Shown here: piece after piece, positions 16,302 through 24,000 of the stretch
Layout of the letters: every line of letters starts with the position of its first letter
How positions within the stretch are numbered: the stretch's first letter is position 1
Source of the DNA: JAYWAM01 sp043782425
GTDB taxonomy: Bacteria; Pseudomonadota; Gammaproteobacteria; Burkholderiales; Usitatibacteraceae
Direction of reading: 5' to 3'
Assembly (NCBI GenBank): GCA_043782425.1
Contig: JAYWAM010000175.1
Span: forward strand, 1 to 38,137
DNA: 38,137 nt
Translations under genes and position numbers: made by a program
Notes under the pieces: model-generated
Told to the model about the DNA's origin: nothing
Database searches by the model: none
The model's input: only the letters and a program-made list of their open reading frames with translations

Positions 16302-16604
16302 TTACAGGACTATCACCCGGTCGGCGTTATGGTTCATCATGGCGTTGTGCAACTGGCTGCCGCAGACAATTTTCGGCGACAGTCCCGCAGTGTTGACGCC
16401 ATGCAGTTTGGCGCTGTGATCGCACACACTGATCGACATACCCTCAAGCCCGGCCAGCGCTGCCAAGGCCTGGTTTTCCAGCAGCTTGGCACCCTCGTCC
16501 ATGGCAAAGATGATTACCTGATGTTTTTTGGCCAAGGCGGCGCGGGAAATGCCGACGACATCGTCCAGGTGTTTCGCGCTATTGAGCAGAATTCCGAGTT
16601 TCAT
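16302..16604 (-). CDS. DsrE-family sulfur-trafficking protein
   Basis: 100 aa, the usual length for single-domain DsrE/TusD-like proteins. It opens MKLGILLNSAK and has the strand-turn VIIFAMDEGAKLL and a cysteine at the end of the third strand (ISVCDHSA, Cys61), where DsrE proteins can hold a persulfide. A second cysteine (Cys81) precedes GSQLHNAM. AAGGAG precedes the ATG. It is the first gene of the eight-gene minus-strand operon, under the palindrome-containing promoter at 16712-16761. It probably accepts or donates sulfur together with the TusA-like carrier. Confidence 0.8.
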   Translation of the reverse strand: MKLGILLNSAKHLDDVVGISRAALAKKHQVIIFAMDEGAKLLENQALAALAGLEGMSISVCDHSAKLHGVNTAGLSPKIVCGSQLHNAMMNHNADRVIVL

Positions 16605-16711
16605 CGCCTTCTCCTTGCTCTCACTCCATAGCGCAACAACAGGTCATGCAACACTATTCTCATTGCGGCGCCTCTCTGCAACAAAGGTTATTCACGCTTC
16701 TAATGTTGGAA

Positions 16712-16761
16712 AGTATTGCTGTAATGACGAGCGAAAGAAATGATGTATCTGCATCATTTTT
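16712..16761 (-). promoter_or_regulatory. Promoter and palindromic operator of the DsrE-TusA operon
   Basis: AAATGATG (16738-16745), six bases, CATCATTT (16752-16759) matches the rhodanese operator in all arm positions, and its spacer differs by one base. On the minus strand the aligned -35 position is TTTCTT (16740-16735) and the -10 is AATACT (16717-16712), with 17-bp spacing. Distances from palindrome to -10 are identical to those at 7113-7161. The leader to the DsrE ATG is about 100 nt. Confidence 0.65.
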
Positions 16762-16884
16762 GGGGCGCCATGCAGGCAAGCTGGCGGCTATCCCTACTTA
16801 TACTTAGGCAGACGCTTAGAACAAGCGGCTTCCCCGCCCGCGAACGTTTGAATCGAGGGAGGCGGGAAGGTGATTCACATCAGG

Positions 16885-17157
16885 CTAATACTGCAGAATA
16901 TTGTCGTATTGAGGTAAGCGCCGGGCAATTTCTGTAGTCGTCAAATACTCCAGATCGGCGTTATCCCGGCAATTCGTGTAAATCTTCATTTCCATTTCAC
17001 GCATCGTTTCCAGATGCAAGGTGCTTTCCTGCGTAAGCTGGAGCTTTCTGTCAAGCACATACACGTCCACCACATCGTCCACCAGTATCAGACCCAGCGC
17101 CATTCTAAGCGCCTCGCCTGTCCGCTCGCGCACCAAAACCGCAATCTTTTTTTGCAC
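16885..17157 (-). CDS. Second small DsrE-like protein
   Basis: 90 aa. The opening KKIAVLVRERTGEALRMALGLILVDD is a DsrE/DsrF-type Rossmann-like half, followed by VDVYVLDRKL and one cysteine (YTNCRDN, Cys63). The start is GTG with AGGAGAG before it. It lies 27 bp after the PAS-LuxR regulator gene and is likely on the same transcript from the FNR-type promoter, separate from the eight-gene operon. Possible roles are sulfur relay or a partner of the regulator; the family assignment is moderate. Confidence 0.7.
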   Translation of the reverse strand: MQKKIAVLVRERTGEALRMALGLILVDDVVDVYVLDRKLQLTQESTLHLETMREMEMKIYTNCRDNADLEYLTTTEIARRLPQYDNILQY

Positions 17158-17184
17158 GTGCTCTCCTAACTGCAGTTTTTAGGT

Positions 17185-17832
17185 TTAGATTAGGTTGTGA
17201 CGGTAGGCATAGGCCACCGCCTCTAACTGACTATGCACTCCCAGTTTCTCGTTCATGCGCTGTATATGGTTGCGCACTGTCGTGGCGCTGATGCATAACT
17301 GTCGGGAAATCACTGAAGATTTATAGCCCTCCGCCAGCAGGCGCAGAATTCCCCTTTCGCGCAAAGTCAAGGGATCAAGCGGAAGCAAGGTCTTCTTGCC
17401 GCTGCACCTTCCCTGCGGTAACAGTGGCGGCTGTCGGCTGGTCTGCTGCAATGGTTCGCATAGGTCTTTCGCTTCGCCGCGATACAGCAGATGCACCACG
17501 CTCCAAAGAGCCGGCTGCGCCGAGGGCGTCAGCACGGTACGCAGCGATAATCTCTGCAATTTTCCCCGTCCGTTATCAAAGCGCAGTTGTACCGGCTGGG
17601 CGGCGCAGCCGCCCTTGGCAAGCTGCGCGATATGGCAACCTGGTTTACAGAAGGGCTGACCTGGCAGATCGCACGCATGCACCACGCCGTAGCAGGTCTG
17701 TCCTATGGCTTGCTGCGCGGCAGTCCCAAGCAGTTGCTCGCAGGCCTCGTTCCAAAAGACGATCCGCTCATTGACATCGACAGCGAACACCCCATCGCTT
17801 GAACGCGAAAATAGATCGGCTAACAAAGACAT
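17185..17832 (-). CDS. PAS-domain LuxR-type transcriptional regulator with cysteine cluster
   Basis: 215 aa. Residues 1-118 form a PAS domain (DGVFAVDVNERIVFWNEACEQLLG). Residues 150-215 form a LuxR/NarL-type helix-turn-helix (LTLRERGILRLLAEGYKSS, then ISATTVRNHIQRMNEKLG). There is no receiver domain. The PAS part has cysteines at 47, 54, 62, 66 and 76, including CKPGC, which could bind a metal or Fe-S cluster or react with sulfane sulfur (inference). GGGGG precedes the ATG. Its position between the DsrE-like genes and DUF302 makes it the likely regulator of the sulfur operon. The palindromes at 7138 and 16738 lie at a LuxR-type activator position. Confidence 0.88.
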   Translation of the reverse strand: MSLLADLFSRSSDGVFAVDVNERIVFWNEACEQLLGTAAQQAIGQTCYGVVHACDLPGQPFCKPGCHIAQLAKGGCAAQPVQLRFDNGRGKLQRLSLRTVLTPSAQPALWSVVHLLYRGEAKDLCEPLQQTSRQPPLLPQGRCSGKKTLLPLDPLTLRERGILRLLAEGYKSSVISRQLCISATTVRNHIQRMNEKLGVHSQLEAVAYAYRHNLI

Positions 17833-17898
17833 GGCAGCCCCCGGTAGTGGTTGGTATTTTGCGCAACGGTCACAAAGCCCGACCGGCTCTTAGGCCGT

Positions 17899-17940
17899 AA
17901 TTTGCCCGAAAGATACTTATGCACCTTTGATCTATGTCTA
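17899..17940 (-). promoter_or_regulatory. FNR/CRP-type promoter of the regulator gene
   Basis: On the plus strand TTGAT-CTAT-GTCTA (17927-17940) resembles FNR-family sites (TTGAT-N4-ATCAA). On the minus strand a -10 CAAATT (17904-17899) lies so that the site is centred 41.5 bp before the inferred start, the class II activator position. The 50 bp at 17898-17947 align with 18594-18643 without gaps (37 of 50 identical). Confidence 0.6.
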
Positions 17941-17947
17941 AAAGAAG

Positions 17948-18463
17948 TCAGTTCGCAGAGTCCTTGATGGCTGAGATGATGCGCTCCTCAATTTTCTTGC
18001 CGACTTCCTGGGCCTTCTTGTGCGTATCCTTGGCCATAAGGTAGGTGGGACGGGTGGTGAGAATAATGATCTGGTCCGGCTTGGCCTTCATGTTGTAGAC
18101 CACCGCCTTGAACGGGCACAGGATGGCCCAGTCCATATTGAGGTTGTACACCTCATGATTGAACACCATGGAACAGAAATGCACCACCGTTACATTCTGG
18201 AAACCGATGGTGTTCCATTTGTCCTCGCCAAAGGTCTTCCTGTTGTTCTCTAGCCCCTTGGACATGTGTTCTTCACCGGTAATCTGGAACTGCTTGCTCT
18301 CCAGGCCCGCCTTGAGGTTGGCAAGCACGGTGTCGAAATCGCCCTTCACCTGATATTTCCACAGCGCGGGGTTGTCCGCCGCATAAGCTGTAGATCCTGC
18401 CCCGAACATCAGCGCCAGGGCCAAGCTTGCAAGTATCCTAGATACGGGTTGAATGATTTTCAT
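17948..18463 (-). CDS. Secreted DUF302-family protein
   Basis: 171 aa with a signal peptide (1-28, cleavage after TAYA). The rest fits DUF302: FDTVLANLKAGLESKQFQI, then NVTVVHFC and a C-terminal helix. Cysteines at 97 and 116 could form a disulfide. DUF302 proteins are common in sulfur oxidisers and have been linked to sulfur or redox stress, but the function is not settled. AGGAGA lies a few bases before the ATG. Its promoter is a near-copy of that of the regulator gene downstream, so both should respond to the same signal. Confidence 0.85.
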   Translation of the reverse strand: MKIIQPVSRILASLALALMFGAGSTAYAADNPALWKYQVKGDFDTVLANLKAGLESKQFQITGEEHMSKGLENNRKTFGEDKWNTIGFQNVTVVHFCSMVFNHEVYNLNMDWAILCPFKAVVYNMKAKPDQIIILTTRPTYLMAKDTHKKAQEVGKKIEERIISAIKDSAN

Positions 18464-18594
18464 AATCTCTCCTAAATGTGCTTCGAACAGAGAATGGCGC
18501 CGACGCAGTACGCGGCGAAAATTTCTGCAAATTATCCGGCCATTATCAAACCGGCGCAGTGCAGCGAGTCTACAAACCCTGATAGCTAAGGTGT

Positions 18595-18636
18595 AATTTG
18601 AACCAAAGATGCAGACGTATCTTTGACATATGTCTA
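18595..18636 (-). promoter_or_regulatory. FNR/CRP-type promoter of the DUF302 gene
   Basis: TTGAC-ATAT-GTCTA (18623-18636) contains the perfect palindrome GACATATGTC. The minus-strand -10 CAAATT (18600-18595) is at exactly the same distance (29.5 bp from the centre) as in the regulator promoter at 17899-17940. AAAGAT/ATCTTT arms flank the spacer in this copy. Confidence 0.6.
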
Positions 18637-18763
18637 AGAGGAGCGAAAAAGCCGGCTAAAAATGCCCAAAAAGCTATTGAAACAGCAATCTCGTAACTGC
18701 CGCCGACTAGCGAAATTCGGGACCTTGCTGTTGTCGCGCGCGGCAGGAAGCATCTTTGCGTGC

Positions 18764-18792
18764 TTGTTTAACTATGTAAGCCGATATATAAT
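18764..18792 (+). promoter_or_regulatory. Promoter of the toxin-antitoxin operon
   Basis: A perfect -10 TATAAT (18787-18792) is preceded after 17 bp by TTGTTT (18764-18769). The region is markedly AT-rich compared with its surroundings, as is common for toxin-antitoxin leaders. Confidence 0.5.
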
Positions 18793-18841
18793 TTTCCTAC
18801 GTTTTAATATTTGTAATCTTTTCTTAAATAGTAAGAATTTT

Positions 18842-19072
18842 ATGGACACCTATATGACGGTGAAGGGGCAGATCGTTATCCCTTCAAAAATCCGGCGCAA
18901 GTTCGGCATCAAAGAGGGGACGCGCGTACAGATTGATGTGGATGAACAGGCGCATCGAATCATTTTGACGCCTGTCACGCGCGATTACATCCAGAGCCTG
19001 CGCGGGAAATACAAGGGCAAGGCTTTGTTGGCGGCGCTGGCGGCGGAAAAAAAGCGCGAGAAGAAACTCTGA
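18842..19072 (+). CDS. AbrB/SpoVT-family antitoxin
   Basis: 76 aa. The swapped-hairpin AbrB domain is clear: TVKGQIVIPSKIRRKFGIKEGTRVQI, binding DNA and its own operator. The C-terminal half (DYIQSLRGKYKGKALL..EKKREKK) would wrap the toxin. I took the ATG at 18842; an ATG 12 bases on is also possible. Its TGA overlaps the toxin ATG (TGATG), so the pair is coupled. Confidence 0.88.
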   Translation: MDTYMTVKGQIVIPSKIRRKFGIKEGTRVQIDVDEQAHRIILTPVTRDYIQSLRGKYKGKALLAALAAEKKREKKL

Positions 19073-19482
19073 TGGTGCGCAAGCCAAGGGCGCTGGTGCT
19101 CGATTCGTGGGCAGTGCTGGCCTATCTGGGCGGCGAAGCATCCGGCCAGGAGGTCGCCGACCTGATTTCAAGCGCCCACGAAAACCGCACTTCGATGGCT
19201 ATGTCCATCATAAACGCGGGAGAAGTCTGGTACATCCTCGCCAGGGAAATTTCAGAGGCAAGAGCCGACGAGGCAGTGAGCGACCTGAAGGGCCTCGGCA
19301 TCGAATTGATCGACGCCGATTGGCAGCGAACGCGCATGGCAGGAGCGTACAAGGCGCGCTACAGAATGTCCTACGCGGATTGCTTTGCCGCAGCACTCGC
19401 AAAAGAACGCAAAGCCAGCCTCGCCACAGGGGACAAGGAATTCAAGCAAGTCGAAGACGAAGTCAATGTTCATTGGCATTGA
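19072..19482 (+). CDS. vapC: VapC-like PIN-domain toxin
   Basis: 136 aa, standard VapC length. PIN-domain acidic residues are in place: Asp11 (VLDSWAVLAYL), Glu51 (NAGEVWY), Asp103 (SYADCFAAAL) and Asp121 (LATGDKEF). Such toxins are Mg-dependent RNases that cut tRNA or rRNA and are held inactive by the partner. Overlap with the AbrB-type antitoxin gene confirms the module. It probably stabilises this region or acts under stress. Confidence 0.9.
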   Translation: MVRKPRALVLDSWAVLAYLGGEASGQEVADLISSAHENRTSMAMSIINAGEVWYILAREISEARADEAVSDLKGLGIELIDADWQRTRMAGAYKARYRMSYADCFAAALAKERKASLATGDKEFKQVEDEVNVHWH

Positions 19483-19502
19483 TTTTTTGTGGGAGGGAAA
19501 AA

Positions 19503-19580
19503 TTATTTGATTTGCTCAAGCAGTCGTTTGGTCTGCGCGTGCAGTTCCGGCAGGTCGGCGTGTATGGTTTTCCAGTACGC
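19503..19580 (-). pseudogene. 25-codon 3' relic of an unknown gene
   Basis: On the minus strand a frame reads YWKTIHADLPELHAQTKRLL and on to a TAA at 19505-19503. It looks like the C-terminal helix of a real protein. It is cut off exactly where the palindromic repeat begins at 19580. No upstream part is present. This is an inference from amino-acid character only. Confidence 0.35.
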
Positions 19581-19664
19581 GTAGGGTGCAATAAGCGATA
19601 GCGCATTGCACCGGATGGTTGAAGAAACATGCGGCGCAATGCCCGTTGGTTATTGCGCCGTACG
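19580..19664. repeat. Palindromic repeat overlapping the acyltransferase stop codon
   Basis: CGTAGGGTGCAATAA (19580-19594) pairs with TTATTGCGCCGTACG (19650-19664), and an inner copy GCATTGCACC follows. It resembles a widespread proteobacterial repeat type beginning GTAGGGTGCAATAA. On the minus strand the repeat supplies the last codons and TAA stop of the acyltransferase gene. Confidence 0.75.
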
Positions 19665-20915
19665 CTGGCTATATTTATTAAAGTATGGGCGTTCGAGGAG
19701 CTGGAAGCTTGCATGCGCTAGCAATATCGAAGCAGTAAAGGTTGTCGCAAAATCAACCAGCAACTGTAGCGCGCCAGGCGTCACAGACGCGAATTGCGCC
19801 ACGCCTGTCCCATAGTACAACCACAGTACCGGAAGGTGAAACAGAAACAACGAGTATGAAATCCGCCCCAGTTGAGTCAGAGGCATCACGGATAAAATGG
19901 CGCCTAAAAACCCAGTGGGAGACATCGCCCGTCGTACCAGCATGGCGCTAATTACGCCAAACCCTGCAACGTAGGCCGCATATGCAGGAGTCACGGTAAA
20001 TGTACCAGGCGTCGAACCCGGCGCCGGCAGGGCAATTACGCTGCCGGCTAGGCTAACATATGCCCCATACAGCGCGATCAGGAGCAGATCTCGCATCAAC
20101 GATTGGGAGATCGAAGAAGTTTGGAGCGCCACAACGCAACCCGCTATGAAAAGTGCAATAAAAGCGCCGTACAGCGGCTGATACGCGAATAAGGCCAGAG
20201 CTATGCCCGCCCCTATGATCGCTGCCGTCATGGATGGCTTTCGCGTCTGCATACTTAGCCAGTAAATGAGCGGCGCCGACAAATAAAAGATCCACTCATA
20301 GAATAGTGACCATGTCGCATGATTAATGTGTCGCACCCGTAGTTCCATTAGGCCATTGAGGAACAGTATATTCATAAGCCAGTCAATAAAGCTCGGGGCC
20401 TTGTTACCAAGAAACACGCTTACCCACGCCGCAAGCAGCAATGAAGTCAATGCGGCCGGCATAATTCGCAGCGCCCGGCCAACAAGGAATCTGCCTGGGC
20501 TGCTAGATTCACGTTTTAACTTTTTCCAAATCAGCAAGCCGCTGAGCACGAAAAACAGATACACGCCATGCTGTGACAGATACAGCCATGACATCAACAA
20601 CGACATCGCGTCGGGATGCGCATAAGGTTCGGCAGATACGTTCACGCCTAGCCGCCGCTCGGCAAAAATGGCAGCAAAGTGAACCAGGAAAGTAAGTGTG
20701 ACTGCATAGCCGCGTAGGCCATCAATGGCGGTCAGTCGCTGACTAGTGATTCGTTCTGGCACGGGGCGCGGGATAGAGGGAAAGTGGGAAAGTGGGATAC
20801 TACCGGAAACGCTTCGAGGATTGCGACAATATGGCGGCTTGCGTTGGGATTTTATTAAAAACCAGCGAAATTTAACACAAACGATAATCTCCTTTCTGTT
20901 TAGTGCCGAAAGCAC
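19650..20915 (-). CDS. Acyltransferase 3 family membrane protein (OafA/YrhL-like)
   Basis: Up to 421 aa. These ten-helix proteins move acyl (often acetyl) groups onto surface sugars. LTAIDGLRGYAV (61-72), the catalytic-type histidine in FLVHF (76-80), FFVLSGLLIWKK (121-132) and FLVGRALRIMPA are the family's motifs. The start is uncertain. The GTG at 20915 gives a long N-terminus unlike the family; the GTG at 20762 would give a normal one, but neither has a good ribosome binding site. The last residues (QRTAQ) are encoded by the palindromic repeat, so the original C-terminus may have been replaced. Confidence 0.82.
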   Translation of the reverse strand: MLSALNRKEIIVCVKFRWFLIKSQRKPPYCRNPRSVSGSIPLSHFPSIPRPVPERITSQRLTAIDGLRGYAVTLTFLVHFAAIFAERRLGVNVSAEPYAHPDAMSLLMSWLYLSQHGVYLFFVLSGLLIWKKLKRESSSPGRFLVGRALRIMPAALTSLLLAAWVSVFLGNKAPSFIDWLMNILFLNGLMELRVRHINHATWSLFYEWIFYLSAPLIYWLSMQTRKPSMTAAIIGAGIALALFAYQPLYGAFIALFIAGCVVALQTSSISQSLMRDLLLIALYGAYVSLAGSVIALPAPGSTPGTFTVTPAYAAYVAGFGVISAMLVRRAMSPTGFLGAILSVMPLTQLGRISYSLFLFHLPVLWLYYGTGVAQFASVTPGALQLLVDFATTFTASILLAHASFQLLERPYFNKYSQRTAQ

Positions 20916-21036
20916 CCTGAGCGCCTAGCGGGCCAGTGATTTGCCGCAGAATTTCGCCACTATTCTTCACCCCCATGCCTTGATCGTCTGCTAGCATCGT
21001 TTGCATCGATCACGCAGCATCAGGGGAGCATCGGCT

Positions 21037-24000
21037 ATGAAAAATGCAGCAATCGGGGTGATGGCGCTGGCGCTGCAAGACTTGCAGCGCTTGGTGAAGA
21101 CAGTAGTGCGCGGTGTAGTGGGCGATGTTCGTTGGCGGCCGCCGCGCTGGTTGCAAACGGCGCAGCAAGCCTGGCGCGCAGCAGAAGCGGGACGGCGCGC
21201 GCAGGCAGCTTATGCCTGGGCCGAGCGCCATCCGCTACACAGCGGCGCGGCGATTTTGCTGTTGATCGCGCTGTGGGCGGCGGCCTCGTACGGTTATCGC
21301 TGGTATCAGGCGCGGCCGAAACCCATCGAGGTGATGGCGAAAAGCAGCGCGCCTGCGCTCGGCAATTACGAGGCCGAGACTTTTATCATCAGTCCCGTCA
21401 GAATTGCATTCGATCATCCCGCTATCGCGCTGCCCTGGGTGGGCAAGCAATTGCCGCCGCCCAGCGAAGCGCAGCTCGCTACCATCGATCCGCCGCTTGA
21501 GGGCGTGTGGCGCGCCGAGGATGATCGCCATGTCAGCTTTACGCCGAAAGAAGACTGGCCCATAGGCGCGCAGTTTCAGGTGAAGTTCGCGCGCGAATTT
21601 TTCGCTGGACACGTTAACGTCAAAGGCGATCCGCCAAAATTTACCACGCCGGATTTCAGGGCGGAACTTCAGGAGGCAATCTATTACCAGGATCCGAAGG
21701 AAGCCGGTCTGAAGAAAATTGTCGTCACGCTGAAGTTCACGCACCCGGTCGATAACACGTTGCTGGAATCGCGTATAGTTTTTCGCGACGAGCAGAAGCG
21801 CGGACTGCTCGGTTTGGGCAACGCCAAGCTGAATCACAGCGTTACTTACGACAAGAAAAAACTCTATGCCTATGTGCACTCTGATCCAGTCAAGCTCAGT
21901 GAGGATGGCGGCAGTGTTGAATTCGAACTCGGCGCGGGCGTGCGTGCGCAGAGCGGCGGCAACGCAACTGATCGCGCGCACAAGCGCCGCGTTGCTATCC
22001 CCAGTTTGAGCAGCCTGCGTTTTGATAACGCCAACCTTTTCGTGGCCGATGCCGATACGCCCGAGCCCAAGCTGGTCATGGCGCTGCACGCCAGCGACCC
22101 GGTCGCGCCGCGCCAGGTTGCGGCCAATCTCGAAGCCTGGGTATTGCCGACTTATCATCCCGATACGCCTAAAGACCAGCGCACCGAGCCACATCGCTGG
22201 GGCGGCGCTGGGGAAATCGGCGCGGACGTATTCAAACAATCCAAGCCAGTCAAGCTACTTGCCAACGAAGGCGAGCGTGAGCATGTGGTGAATCCGACTT
22301 TCAAGGCAGCGCTGGCGCCCGGCGATTATCTGTATGTGCGCGTCAAGCCCGGTGTAAAAAGTTTTGGCGGTCTGGTCAATCTCAAGGCAAGTGAATTTGT
22401 CATCGCAGCCCCGGCGTTTCCCAAGCGCCTGAAGCTCGCCGGAGAAGGTTCGGTGCTGGCGCTTTCGGGCGAGAAAAAAATGGGCCTGCTGTCGCGCGGC
22501 ATAAAAAGCGCAAAGATCGAGATCGCCCGGGTGCGCGCCGATCAGGCGCATATCCTCATCAGCCAGAACGGCGGAACCCTGACCCAGCCGAATTTCGACG
22601 GCACGCGCCTGGGGCTTGCCGATCTCGCCGAATACTTTACCGAAATCAAACCGCTTGCAACCGAAGGCCACGCCACGCTCACGCACGCCATTGATCTCAA
22701 GCCTTATCTCGAGGGCGCCGGTGGGCGCAAGGGATTGTTCGTGATTTCGGTGTCGGAACATAAGCCGAAATCAGACAAGGCCCAGCCCCCGTCTCAAGTG
22801 CAAGAAAATGCAGAAGAGCAGGCGCCGGGCGAAGGCGAAGGTGAAGGCGAGGGCAACGACAATTCCGCGCCGCCGCAACAGGACGACGCCGGCCCGGTGT
22901 TCGACCGGCGCTTTATTCTTGTAACCGATCTGGGCATTATCGCCAAGCGTTCGGTCGATGGCACGCAGGATATTTTCGTGGCGTCCATCGCCAGCGGCGA
23001 GGCGATTGCCGGGGCGACAGTGCAGGTGATAGGCAGGAACGGCTTGGCGGTGCTGGGCGCCACCACCGATGCCAAAGGCCGCGCCACATTGCCAACATTA
23101 AAGGGCTTCGAGCGCGAAAGAATGCCGCTGCTTTATCTGGTGCAAAAAGGCGGCGATCTGAGTGTGCTGCCGATCAATCGCTTCAACCGCAATCTGGATT
23201 TTTCGCGCTTTGATATTTGGGGCGTGGCCAACAACGCCGAGCAAGGCAAGCTCTCCGCCTACCTGTTCTCCGATCGCGGCATGTATCGCCCCGGAGAGGA
23301 AATGCGTTTCGGGCTGATCGTCAAGCCGCAAAACTGGAACGTGAAAAAAAGCGCGCTGCCACTCGCCGTGGTGCTCACCGATCCGCGCGGCGTGGTGGTG
23401 CGCCGCGACAACGTGACGTTTACTCCGGATGGTTTCGAGGCGTTCACGCATCGCACGCGCGAAGAATCGCCCACCGGCAATTACACGCTGGCGATTTATT
23501 TGCCGGGGCCGGGCGGCGATCTGAGCAAGGACGAATTGCTCGGCACGACGACAGTGAAAGTGCGCGAGTTTCTACCCGACCGTTTAAAAATCAGCACCAA
23601 GTTTTCCCGAGAAAGCGACGGCTGGATAAATCCCGAAGACCTCAAGGCGCTGGTGAAAGTGGAGAACCTGTTCGGCGCACCGGCGCAGCAGCGCCGCGTG
23701 ACGGCGCGCATGTCGCTATCGCCCACCGTGCCGTATTTTGCGGCGTTCCCTGAGTTCCGCTTTCACGATCCCGACAAGGCCAAGGTGGGCACGGCGGAAG
23801 ACCTGCCCGAAGCCCAGACCAACGATCAGGGTGAGGCGGAAATCAATCTGAATATTGAACGCTTCGCGCAATCGACCTATCGCCTGCATGTGGTGGCGCA
23901 AGGCTTTGAAGCCGAGGGCGGACGCGGTGTCGCGGCGGAACGCACGTTGCTGGTGTCGCCCGCCAAGCATTTGATCGGTGTGAAATCGGGCGATTTGAAC

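Larger units (their letters stand above)
18464..18841. other. Intergenic region with divergent promoters
   Basis: Between the DUF302 gene (minus) and the toxin-antitoxin pair (plus). It holds the FNR-type promoter at 18595-18636 and the AT-rich promoter at 18764-18792. An open frame from 18662 running into the antitoxin gene has no ribosome binding site and unlikely composition, so it is not called. Confidence 0.6.

Noticed and set aside
18662..18841. N-terminal extension of the antitoxin gene
   Set aside because: It crosses the AT-rich promoter with a perfect TATAAT; the AbrB domain begins right after the ATG at 18842.
22815..22890. GAAGGC-type tandem repeats in the macroglobulin gene
   Set aside because: They encode an in-frame acidic Glu/Gly linker, normal for this kind of multidomain protein.
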